Shown piece after piece: positions 1 to 8,006 of a stretch of DNA of 43,896 nt (position 1 is its first letter; each line of letters opens with the position of its first letter). Made by a program: the position numbers and the translations under genes. Where the stretch lies: positions 1-43,896 of the forward strand of contig CAJXXR010000023.1 in assembly GCA_913063375.1 (NCBI GenBank), read 5' to 3'. The DNA comes from an uncultured Flavobacteriales bacterium (GTDB lineage: Bacteria; Bacteroidota; Bacteroidia; Flavobacteriales; CAJXXR01). Under the pieces are notes generated by a model. That model had not been told where the DNA came from, ran no database searches, and was given only the letters and a program-made list of their open reading frames with translations.

Positions 1-69
1 TTGGCTGGGGCTCGAACCCAGGACCCTCTCCTTAAAAGGGAGATGCTCTACCAACTGAGCTACCAAGTC
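1..69 (-). tRNA. tRNA-Lys, anticodon TTT (3' end cut off)
   Basis: Read on the minus strand, the 5' acceptor strand GACTTGG lies at 69-63, followed by the D arm (GCTC/GAGC) and an anticodon stem TCTCC/GGAGA closing the loop CTTTTAA. The anticodon TTT is at 36-34. The T arm CTGGG-TTCGAGC-CCCAG follows, and the 3' acceptor strand begins CCAA at position 4. The remaining acceptor bases and the discriminator lie outside the window. The TTT anticodon reads both Lys codons AAA and AAG. Confidence 0.96.
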
Positions 70-104
70 ATTTTATTGTGCCTTTCTTATCCTGAAAAGC
101 GATG

Positions 105-134
105 CAAATATAGGGGGGAAATTTGAATTAACAA
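105..134 (-). promoter_or_regulatory. Bacteroidota-type promoter of tRNA-Lys
   Basis: On the minus strand a TTG (-33 element, 134-132) is followed after 19 bp by TATATTTG (-7 element, 112-105). This is an exact match to the Bacteroidota primary-sigma consensus TTG-N17-23-TAnnTTTG. Transcription would start near 100, about 30 nt before the mature tRNA 5' end at 69, leaving a short leader for RNase P to remove. Confidence 0.7.
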
Positions 135-292
135 TAGCTTGGAGCAAAAAAAATACAAGAATTTTATAAGCTCCATATACTCAATAAGATTGATTTTATA
201 TTTTATTTCAAATATGAGAAATATTAACCATCAATCTGAATTTTCCTACCTCTTTCAAAATTGGATTTTCATCAAATTTTGTCTCTAAAATA

Positions 293-333
293 ATCAAATT
301 TTGATAAACCAAATAATTCTAGCTATTAGAATT
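293..333 (-). terminator. Weak hairpins at the 3' end of tsaD
   Basis: A 7-bp inverted repeat AATTCTA-GCTAT-TAGAATT (315-333) overlaps the tsaD stop codon, and a second small repeat ATCAAA-T-TTTGAT (293-305) follows. Neither is followed by a strong U run on the minus strand, so this is at best a weak terminator. Confidence 0.25.
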
Positions 334-1342
334 TCAATCTTGAATTAGCTGTTGTACTAATATTGACAAACTCATTTTTCTGGTATTTATAATAAGCCGC
401 AATAGCTATCATGGCCGCATTGTCTGTACAGAATTCAAATTTTGGAATAAAAACTTTCCACTGGTGGCTTTTCTCTCTCTTTTGTAGCTGCTCCCTCAAT
501 GCCGAATTTGCGGATACTCCTCCAGCAATTGCAATTTCCTTTAGACCTGTCTTTTGTGCTGCAATCTGGAGTTTATCCATCAAAATTCCAATAATGGTGT
601 ATTGAACAGATGCACAAATATTCTCTAATTGTTCAACTTTAAAATTGGGATTCTTTTTTTCTTCACGCTGAATAAGTTGCAAGATGTTAGTTTTTAAACC
701 ACTGAAGCTAAACTCAAGTTCGCCAACTTTTGGTTTGGTTAATTTGAAAGCTTTCGGATTTCCTTTTTGGGCTAACTTATCTAAAATAGGACCTCCGGGA
801 TAATCCAAACCTAGCATTTTTGCCGTTTTATCATAGGCTTCACCCACAGCATCATCTAGGGTTTCTCCCAAAATAGTCATGTCAAAATGGTCTTCAACTT
901 TTACTATTTGTGTATGTCCCCCAGAGACAGTAAGACATAGGAAGGGGAAATTGGGATGATCTTTGCCATCATCTATAAAGTGAGCCAAAATATGTCCTTG
1001 CATATGGTTTACAGCAATCAATGGGATATTTAAAGCCATGGCTAAAGAATTGGCAAATGAAGAGCCAACTAATAATGATCCCATTAGCCCAGGTCCTTGC
1101 GTAAATGCTATGGCATTTAAGGATTCTTTAGCTATATTAGCTTTTTCCAGTGCTTGATGTACAACTGGTACAATGTTTTGTTGGTGCGCTCTAGAAGCCA
1201 ATTCAGGAACAACTCCACCATAGGCCTTATGAACGTCTTGGGTAGCAACAACATTGGACAGAATTTCTCTGTTTTTAATGACAGATGCAGAGGTGTCGTC
1301 ACACGAAGATTCTATGGCTAATATGTAGATGTCTTTATTCAT
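326..1342 (-). CDS. tsaD: tRNA N6-adenosine threonylcarbamoyltransferase TsaD
   Basis: TsaD (Kae1/YgjD/Gcp family) transfers the threonylcarbamoyl group from threonylcarbamoyl-AMP to A37 of tRNAs reading ANN codons, working in the cytoplasm with TsaB, TsaC/Sua5 and TsaE. The 338-aa length is usual. Visible family signatures are ESSCDDTS at residues 11-18, the metal-binding HMQGH at 113-117, the nucleotide-binding SGGHTQIV near 140, FSFSGLKT, AGGVSANSALR, and TDNAAM near the C-terminus, whose Asp completes the metal site. The ATG at 1342 gives the standard N-terminus. The gene is divergent from tamB with only 21 bp between start codons. A TATTTTTG motif (1354-1347 on this strand) directly precedes the ATG and could be a -7 element giving an almost leaderless mRNA, but no matching -33 is visible. 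Confidence 0.97.
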   Translation of the reverse strand: MNKDIYILAIESSCDDTSASVIKNREILSNVVATQDVHKAYGGVVPELASRAHQQNIVPVVHQALEKANIAKESLNAIAFTQGPGLMGSLLVGSSFANSLAMALNIPLIAVNHMQGHILAHFIDDGKDHPNFPFLCLTVSGGHTQIVKVEDHFDMTILGETLDDAVGEAYDKTAKMLGLDYPGGPILDKLAQKGNPKAFKLTKPKVGELEFSFSGLKTNILQLIQREEKKNPNFKVEQLENICASVQYTIIGILMDKLQIAAQKTGLKEIAIAGGVSANSALREQLQKREKSHQWKVFIPKFEFCTDNAAMIAIAAYYKYQKNEFVNISTTANSRLKF

Positions 1343-1363
1343 GACACAAAAATAGTAATTTGA

Positions 1364-4300
1364 ATGCTGCTTAGGATAAAAAAAATATTTTTTAGATTAC
1401 TTCTTTTTGGAACGATCCTTTTGGTTCTTCTTTCCATCTTGGTGAATCTTTCTTTTGTACAGACTTTTATTGCCAATAAGGTGAGTAATTACTTTGCTCA
1501 AAATTATGATGTTGAGGTAAGTATAAAGGAGTTAGATCTAGATTTTTTAACCAAACTGAATTTGGAAGGTGTTTTGATAAAAGATCATCACAAAGATACA
1601 CTGCTTTATATACCAAAGTTTGAAGTTGGCGTTCGAAATTTGGCCGCAAAGAAAAATAAATTCCAATTTAAAAAATTAAGCATAGACAGCGCTTATTTGA
1701 ATATTGTTCAATTAGCGGATGAGGACCAATCTAACCTCGCCTTATTTTTATCAAAATTTGAAGGAGACACAGCACAAGGCACCAGTAGTTATTTATTTAC
1801 GCTGGATGAACTTATGCTTAATAATGCTGTTGTAAAACAACGGAATGATACCAAAAATGAAATTCATATAATTGATAATCTAAACCTTTTGGTAGAGGAT
1901 ATTCTATTAAGACCAGAACGAGAACATTTTGATTTGATTAATTTTTCGGTTTGTTATGATACCAAATTTTGCATCAATAATTTCTCAACGGAGTATAGAG
2001 GGGATTCTTTAAATATGAATTTAAATCGTCTTAATATAGCTGTTGATAAATCTGCCTTTCGCTCTGATATTCGTATTAAATTCCCTGAAAATGGTAAATA
2101 CGATTTTTTGAATATAGCTACAAAATTCAATTTAGATATAAAGGAAGCTATCGTATTTGCCAGTGAACTAAAGGATTCTCCTCTTGATCAATGGTTGAAA
2201 GAAGATATTTTGTTTAAAGGAAATGTGCATGGTACCATGAAGAAATTATTCATTGATGAAATGGATATTAAGTTTGGTACCGATTCTTACCTAGAAGGAC
2301 AAGGTAGGATAGCTAATGTTTTATTGGATGAGAAGCGGAATTTCAACTTCGACTTCAAAAAAATGTACTTGAGTAAAAGCCCATTAGAAGACTATATGTC
2401 TAAATTGGATTTTAATCAGGATTTAAAAAATAAATTGATAGCGGGTGCTCCTTTAAAATTTAAAGGAAAATACAAAGGCGATTTTAGGTTTAATGAGGTC
2501 AGTGGGGTCTTAGATACAGAGTTTGGGACTTTAAAAACAGATTTTGAATTGTTATTTACGGCAGATTATTCAGATGCAAATTATCAAGGAGATTTGACGC
2601 TAATTGATGTGGATTTGGGAAAAATGTTAGATCTAGAAACTTTTGGTAAAACAAGTCTGACAACTAATTTAGTGGGGGAAGGCTTGAATAGAAGGGGATT
2701 AGATTTAAAAATGAATGCAGTAATAGATTATATTGATATAAATAAATATAGCTATAAGGATGCGTCTATAACGGGAAGCTTTATAAAGAATTCTTTTATT
2801 GGTGAAATGCAGGTTGCTGATACAAGTTTAAATTTTGATTTTTCTGGAAAGGTTGATTTATCAGGTGAAATGCCCGTAATGAATTTCGATGCGGACATTC
2901 GTTATGCAGATTTAGCAATGTTGAATATCGTGGAGGACAGTATTGCAATATTTAGCACTCAAATGAAAATGAATTTTATAGGGGATAACTTAGATAACCT
3001 TAGTGGGGAGCTTCACAGTTACAGAACCAATTATGAAACCATAGATAATTATTATTATTTCAATACCATTTCATTAGAATCTCAGCTCCTTGAATCAGGA
3101 AAGAGGTTATCTCTTTTTTCTGATATGATTGAAGGTACAATAGAAGGGGAATATAGACTTTCGGAGGTTTGGGACGCCTTTAAGAATACTGTTAGTCCAT
3201 ATATAGTGATTGATGATAGTGTGGGTATTCATAGTGACCAACATTTTAATCTGGAAATGGATTTTAAAAATACGCAGGCAATCTCTGAATTATTTTTCCC
3301 CAAATTTACCTTAGCTACAGGTTCACATTTAAAAGTAGAAATGAATGAAAAGGCCAATTTCATACAGTTAGCCTTCATGAGTCCATCTGTTGGATATGGC
3401 GAGAATGTATTCCAAAAAATAAAAGTCCATGGAGATAGTAAGGAAAACGCTTTTAGCCTAAATGTTGGTATTAATGGATATCAAATGTTTGATGATTTTC
3501 CGGTAGAAGAATTGAATGCTCATTTTAGTTTACTTTCGGATTCTTTACTTTTAAATTCCCAATGGAAGGTAGGGACTAAAACAAACTTTGATGGTACTTT
3601 TTCTGCCCTTGCGAATTTAGATATTCCAAATAGTAATTATGATTTGAGGTTACTTCCGTCTCAGTTTTATATGATGGATAGTCTTTGGGGGTTTAATGAG
3701 GATAATTTAATTCACTTGGATTCGCATAGCTGTACGATTACAAATCTGGATATAAATACTGGTCACCAATCAATAAAAGTATCTGGAGATATTTCATCCG
3801 ATTCTTTGGATGTATTGAAGCTTGATTTGAGCCATTTTGAACTTGAGAATGTGAAAGCTTCCTTGCGTGAAATGAACTCTGCGTTTTCGGGTAATATTAA
3901 TGGAGAGGTAGCCATATATAGATTTTTAGATGCGCCTTATTTTGTCATGGACTTATTGATAGATACTTTGGCTTTTAACGATATGTGGATGGGAGACTTA
4001 TATCTAAAAAGTAAATGGAATTCTAGCAATGAGGATCTAAGTTTAGATGGGGTTTTAATGCGTGGTACTATTAGAAGTCTGGAAGCATCTGGGCATTACT
4101 TTCCAAGGTTATCAGAAAATAAAATTGTTGCAGATATAAAAATGGATAGGTTGAAGTTTGACTATTTAGAACCCTATTTAAATACGTTTATGTCTGACCT
4201 GAAAGGAAGAATGACTGGAGAATTGGAATTTGATGACAGAGGACTTCAAGGATTTGTGAATTTGCAAAAGGTACGTTTTTCAATCCCATATCTTGGAACC

Positions 4301-5794
4301 AGGTATTCCATTCAGGGAACACCTACGGTGGGGATGGAATTAGATAGAATGCACTTCTCAAAATTACAAGTCAATGTTGATAGAATGACTGGGAAACCCA
4401 ATAGATCAGGAACTGGTACAGCTGTGATTAAAGGGGATATTTTTCATGATACCTTTACAGATTTCGTGTATGACTTGGATATAAATTTGGACGACTTTCT
4501 TTGTTTAGCAACTAGTTCAGATGATAATAACCTCTATTATGGCGATGGTTATGCTTCAGGACATGTTGGAATCACAGGGGAGGGGGGAGCTCCAAGAATT
4601 GTGATTGACGCAAGTACAGAAGAGGGTTCCAATATTGTGATTCCGTTATCTGATGAATATGAAATTGAAGAATCGTCATTCCTCCAATTTAGGAGTCCAA
4701 AGGTTGTAGGAAGTGAAGAAGAGACCTTTGAAGTAGATGAGGAGCTAATAAGTAAAAAGTTCTACTTGGATTTGAATTTGAAGGTAGATCCTAGTACCAA
4801 AGTAACTATGTATATTGATCAGTCGACTTTAACAGGGACAGGTGAAGGGGATTTCAGAATCATGATGAAATCCTTTGATGATTTTAGTATCAATGGAATG
4901 TATACTGTAGAAAAGGCTGATTATTTATTCGGAGTCCAGTACAATCTTTTGGATCAGAAAAACTTTGAGATCACTGAAGGAGGAACTTTAAGCTGGGATG
5001 GTGACCCTTATGAAGGAGTTATGAATATAGAAGCCGTTTATGAGCAAAAAGTAGAATTAAGCTCCTTAGAACCGGAAAACATAGATATAGGGGCAACTAC
5101 TACAAATGAAGCAATAGTATATTGTAAAATAAATATGGATGGTAAAATTATGCGTCCAAATGTGAATTATTCAATAGAGATACCAAAAGCTTCGGATCAA
5201 GCCAAAATTAGATTAAAGGAATTGACCAACAGTGAAGAAAAAATGACCCTTCAATTTGCTTCATTTTTAGCGACAAATAATTTTTATGTCACGGAGCGAA
5301 ATATCAATTATGTTGAAAATACTGCACTTTCAACTGGAGCAAGTCTAATTACGAGACAATTAAATAACCTATTGAACAAAGCTCAAGATGAGTTTGAGGT
5401 AGCAGTAAAATTTAACCCAGGTACTGGTACAGAATTGAGCCCACAACAAATAGAATTTCTATTATCGAAAAATTTATTGAACGATAGATTGAGAATTAAT
5501 GGAAATTTTGGTACTCCAATTGGAGCAAATACTTCTGGTATGACTGGAGATGTGGATGTTGAATACGATTTACGAAAAGATAGACGTTTAAAATTAAAGG
5601 TGTTTAATAGATCTGGAACGGATATCGACCAAGGTGATGCTACCAATATCAATACGCAGGGAATAGGTTTATTTTACAGAATTCAATTTAACTCGCTCTT
5701 TTCTGGCAAGAAAAAGGAAGAAAAGAAAAAGGAGGCAGGTAAAAAGAATCTTCAAAAGCAGCCCCAAAAGACTTCAGAGCCTGAAAAGAAATAG
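1364..5794 (+). CDS. tamB: TamB-family translocation/assembly protein
   Basis: This 1476-aa AsmA/TamB-like protein is anchored by an N-terminal membrane segment (about residues 8-28) after a basic start MLLRIKK. Most of the rest should form the long periplasmic beta-taco groove, consistent with the repetitive alternating polar/hydrophobic sequence. The C-terminal TamB (DUF490) domain spans roughly residues 1030-1440 and ends in a segment rich in GxxGTPIGANTSGMTGDVDVEYDL-type strands. TamB homologues connect inner and outer membranes and support outer-membrane protein or phospholipid delivery; in Bacteroidota the BamA-like TamA partner is often a TamL lipoprotein, none of which is seen here. 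A Lys/Glu-rich tail of about 30 residues follows the domain. It is divergent from tsaD and converges on the DUF58 gene with a 5-bp gap. Confidence 0.93.
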   Translation: MLLRIKKIFFRLLLFGTILLVLLSILVNLSFVQTFIANKVSNYFAQNYDVEVSIKELDLDFLTKLNLEGVLIKDHHKDTLLYIPKFEVGVRNLAAKKNKFQFKKLSIDSAYLNIVQLADEDQSNLALFLSKFEGDTAQGTSSYLFTLDELMLNNAVVKQRNDTKNEIHIIDNLNLLVEDILLRPEREHFDLINFSVCYDTKFCINNFSTEYRGDSLNMNLNRLNIAVDKSAFRSDIRIKFPENGKYDFLNIATKFNLDIKEAIVFASELKDSPLDQWLKEDILFKGNVHGTMKKLFIDEMDIKFGTDSYLEGQGRIANVLLDEKRNFNFDFKKMYLSKSPLEDYMSKLDFNQDLKNKLIAGAPLKFKGKYKGDFRFNEVSGVLDTEFGTLKTDFELLFTADYSDANYQGDLTLIDVDLGKMLDLETFGKTSLTTNLVGEGLNRRGLDLKMNAVIDYIDINKYSYKDASITGSFIKNSFIGEMQVADTSLNFDFSGKVDLSGEMPVMNFDADIRYADLAMLNIVEDSIAIFSTQMKMNFIGDNLDNLSGELHSYRTNYETIDNYYYFNTISLESQLLESGKRLSLFSDMIEGTIEGEYRLSEVWDAFKNTVSPYIVIDDSVGIHSDQHFNLEMDFKNTQAISELFFPKFTLATGSHLKVEMNEKANFIQLAFMSPSVGYGENVFQKIKVHGDSKENAFSLNVGINGYQMFDDFPVEELNAHFSLLSDSLLLNSQWKVGTKTNFDGTFSALANLDIPNSNYDLRLLPSQFYMMDSLWGFNEDNLIHLDSHSCTITNLDINTGHQSIKVSGDISSDSLDVLKLDLSHFELENVKASLREMNSAFSGNINGEVAIYRFLDAPYFVMDLLIDTLAFNDMWMGDLYLKSKWNSSNEDLSLDGVLMRGTIRSLEASGHYFPRLSENKIVADIKMDRLKFDYLEPYLNTFMSDLKGRMTGELEFDDRGLQGFVNLQKVRFSIPYLGTRYSIQGTPTVGMELDRMHFSKLQVNVDRMTGKPNRSGTGTAVIKGDIFHDTFTDFVYDLDINLDDFLCLATSSDDNNLYYGDGYASGHVGITGEGGAPRIVIDASTEEGSNIVIPLSDEYEIEESSFLQFRSPKVVGSEEETFEVDEELISKKFYLDLNLKVDPSTKVTMYIDQSTLTGTGEGDFRIMMKSFDDFSINGMYTVEKADYLFGVQYNLLDQKNFEITEGGTLSWDGDPYEGVMNIEAVYEQKVELSSLEPENIDIGATTTNEAIVYCKINMDGKIMRPNVNYSIEIPKASDQAKIRLKELTNSEEKMTLQFASFLATNNFYVTERNINYVENTALSTGASLITRQLNNLLNKAQDEFEVAVKFNPGTGTELSPQQIEFLLSKNLLNDRLRINGNFGTPIGANTSGMTGDVDVEYDLRKDRRLKLKVFNRSGTDIDQGDATNINTQGIGLFYRIQFNSLFSGKKKEEKKKEAGKKNLQKQPQKTSEPEKK

Positions 5795-5799
5795 GGGTA

Positions 5800-6741
5800 T
5801 TACAATTGTTTGACTTGATTTCGTTTAGCTAAATAAGACCACAATACTTTTTCTAAGGAGTCATTTATGTCTAATAATTGATAATCTATTTTATTTTGAC
5901 CACATCGGATAGCAATTTCTTTTTGCATTTTTTCCATCTTTTGGACATATTCTTTTTGAAGTTGTTTTGGTCGTAACTTCATTTCTTCACCACTTTCGAG
6001 ATCAATGAATTTCAAAGCATCATTGTTGAAATTAAAATCTAGTTCCTTATCCTTGTCAAGTACATGAAACAAGAGGATTTCATGTTTATTAAATCGCAAG
6101 TGTTGTAGGGCAGAAAAGAAATCCTCTTTTTCTTTATCGGTATTAAAGAGTAAATCAGAAAATAGGATTACCAATGATCTTTTATGAATATTTTCTGCTA
6201 TAATATCGATTGTGTTTGCAATCTTAGTTTTAGCATAATTTTTCACCTCAAAGTTGAGTATATTATTTTCCAATTCCTGGTAGAGGCGATGTATATGTTT
6301 AGTTAAGCTTTTGGCTGGTGTATGAAGTAGGATTTCTTCATTGAATAAGCTTAACCCTACGGCATCACGTTGCCTTTGAAGTAGATTGATTAAAGAAGCC
6401 GCAGCAAAACAACTATATAGATACTTATTCGGATCTTCCTTTGTCCATTTATTCTTAATGGGATAGTACATTGAGCCAGATACATCCATAATAATCTGGC
6501 AACGTAAATTGGTTTCCTCTTCATATTTTTTAGAAAACAATTTATCTGTTTTGGCGTATAGTTTCCAATCTACGTGTTTAGTGGATTCACCAGGATTATA
6601 TATTCGGTGTTCTGCAAATTCCACTGAAAAACCATGGAATGGACTTTTATGTCTACCAGTAATGAATCCCTCAACTACTTGCCTAGCAAGTAGCTCAAGG
6701 CTTCCGAAATCAAAGAATATTTCAGGTTTTATCAGTTTCAA
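5800..6741 (-). CDS. DUF58 domain protein (von Willebrand-like)
   Basis: A 313-aa DUF58 protein. The signature is GFSVEFAEHRIYNPGES..HVDWKLYAKTDKLFSKKYEEETNLR (residues about 38-80 in outline). A vWA-like core begins with DVSGSM at 86-91, a MIDAS-type DxSxS motif, and continues with LVILFSDLL. DUF58 proteins often accompany MoxR ATPases and BatA/BatB membrane proteins and are thought to act as metal-dependent adaptor modules at the membrane. No MoxR gene is adjacent here. The start is TTG at 6741, overlapping the stop of the upstream gene as TTGA, which suggests translational coupling; no ATG lies near. It is the last gene of an operon with the dihydroorotase-like and BatA genes. Confidence 0.93.
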   Translation of the reverse strand: MKLIKPEIFFDFGSLELLARQVVEGFITGRHKSPFHGFSVEFAEHRIYNPGESTKHVDWKLYAKTDKLFSKKYEEETNLRCQIIMDVSGSMYYPIKNKWTKEDPNKYLYSCFAAASLINLLQRQRDAVGLSLFNEEILLHTPAKSLTKHIHRLYQELENNILNFEVKNYAKTKIANTIDIIAENIHKRSLVILFSDLLFNTDKEKEDFFSALQHLRFNKHEILLFHVLDKDKELDFNFNNDALKFIDLESGEEMKLRPKQLQKEYVQKMEKMQKEIAIRCGQNKIDYQLLDINDSLEKVLWSYLAKRNQVKQL

Positions 6742-8006
6742 ACTAGTTCAAATTGACCTTTGTTAATAATCCCGTAAACCTTTGTTTTAAGTGCTTTTCC
6801 AATAAAGGGTGAATTTTTTGATTTGGAAGCTATTTGATTTACATCTAAAGTGAATTCTTTTGCAGGATTAAATAGGGTGAAATTTGCTTTAGCACCTAGT
6901 TCGATGGTATTGATAGGTAATCCAACTATTCCTCTTGGTCCATCAGTAAATAAATGAACAATTTGTGATAGATCCAACTTTGATTCTAAAACCGAATAGG
7001 CAGCTGCAAAACAGGTTTGATAACCTATGATTCCAAATTCAGCATTATCGAACTCACATTTTTTTAATTCTATTTCTTGTGGTTGGTGGTCGCTAACTAT
7101 TGCTTGGATATGCCCATTTTGTATTCCCTCAATAAGTAGCTCTCTATCTGCTGAAGTTCTAAATGGAGGCATTACTTTCAGGTTGGTATCAAAACCTTCT
7201 AGGTCGCTATCAATAAAATATAAATTATGTACAGGTATGGAACTTGTAATTTTTTGCCCATTAGCTTTTGCATTTTGAATTTTAGCAATCGATTTACCTG
7301 TAGATATACAAGAAAAATGGATTGGTGATTCGCAATATTCAGCTAATGCTAGGTCTCTATCAATTGCAATTTCTTCAGATAAAGAAGGAATACCTTTTAA
7401 TCCCATTCTGGTAGATGTAATTCCTTCATGCACTTGTCCACCTTTATTTAATGAAAGTTGGTGGGGGAAGCTCATAAGGGTACCTGAAAAGTTCTTGCTA
7501 TAAAGCAATGCAATTTTCATCAGGTTTGGATTTTCTATAAATTGTTGATCATCTGAAAAGGCAATAGCTCCGTGCTTATGCATATCGTACATTTCAGTGA
7601 TTTCCTTTCCAGCTAAATCTTTTGATATGGCTCCTATAGGATGAACATTAATAGCAGTGCTAAATGCTTTATTCTTAATGAAACTTACATCTGATTTTGA
7701 CTGTATAACTGGAATAGTAGAAGGCAATATTGCAATATCTGTGAATCCACCTTTGATAGCTGCAGAAATACCTGTTTCAAAATCCTCTTTATGTTCTAGT
7801 CCTGGTTCCGAAATTCTACCTCTTAGGTCAAACCAACCTTGAGATATATGTAGGTTTTCAAGGTGGATTTCATGGTCGATATTCGCATCAGAAATTTCTC
7901 CTCCAATTTGATCGATAATGCCATTATTAACCAATATATCTACCGTCTTTTGGTGGAATGACGACTGATTATCTACAATTTTAGCTTTACGAATTACTAT
8001 TTTCAT
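6738..8006 (-). CDS. Dihydroorotase-like protein lacking metal ligands
   Basis: This 422-aa protein has the amidohydrolase fold of class I dihydroorotases (PyrC/PyrX) along its full length. Residual signatures include SEPGLEHKEDFETG, HFSCIST, NLKVMPPFR and IVSDHQPQE. The metal-binding HxH of true enzymes (DxHxHxREPG) is DLRGRISEPG at 60-69, so both histidines are Arg. The HxED and PHHL positions are also altered (SFPHQ, IPVHNL), and the second His of DHAPH is Gln. It is therefore probably catalytically inactive, like the PyrC' or PyrX subunits that bind aspartate transcarbamoylase. ATG at 8006 was chosen; a 10-residue longer form would need a TTG start. It overlaps the BatA gene by 20 bp and the DUF58 gene by 4 bp. 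Confidence 0.9.
   Translation of the reverse strand: MKIVIRKAKIVDNQSSFHQKTVDILVNNGIIDQIGGEISDANIDHEIHLENLHISQGWFDLRGRISEPGLEHKEDFETGISAAIKGGFTDIAILPSTIPVIQSKSDVSFIKNKAFSTAINVHPIGAISKDLAGKEITEMYDMHKHGAIAFSDDQQFIENPNLMKIALLYSKNFSGTLMSFPHQLSLNKGGQVHEGITSTRMGLKGIPSLSEEIAIDRDLALAEYCESPIHFSCISTGKSIAKIQNAKANGQKITSSIPVHNLYFIDSDLEGFDTNLKVMPPFRTSADRELLIEGIQNGHIQAIVSDHQPQEIELKKCEFDNAEFGIIGYQTCFAAAYSVLESKLDLSQIVHLFTDGPRGIVGLPINTIELGAKANFTLFNPAKEFTLDVNQIASKSKNSPFIGKALKTKVYGIINKGQFELV

Noticed and set aside
6738..8006. Calling this gene a functional dihydroorotase (pyrC)
   Set aside because: The HxH metal site and several other ligands are replaced, so catalysis is unlikely even though the fold is retained.
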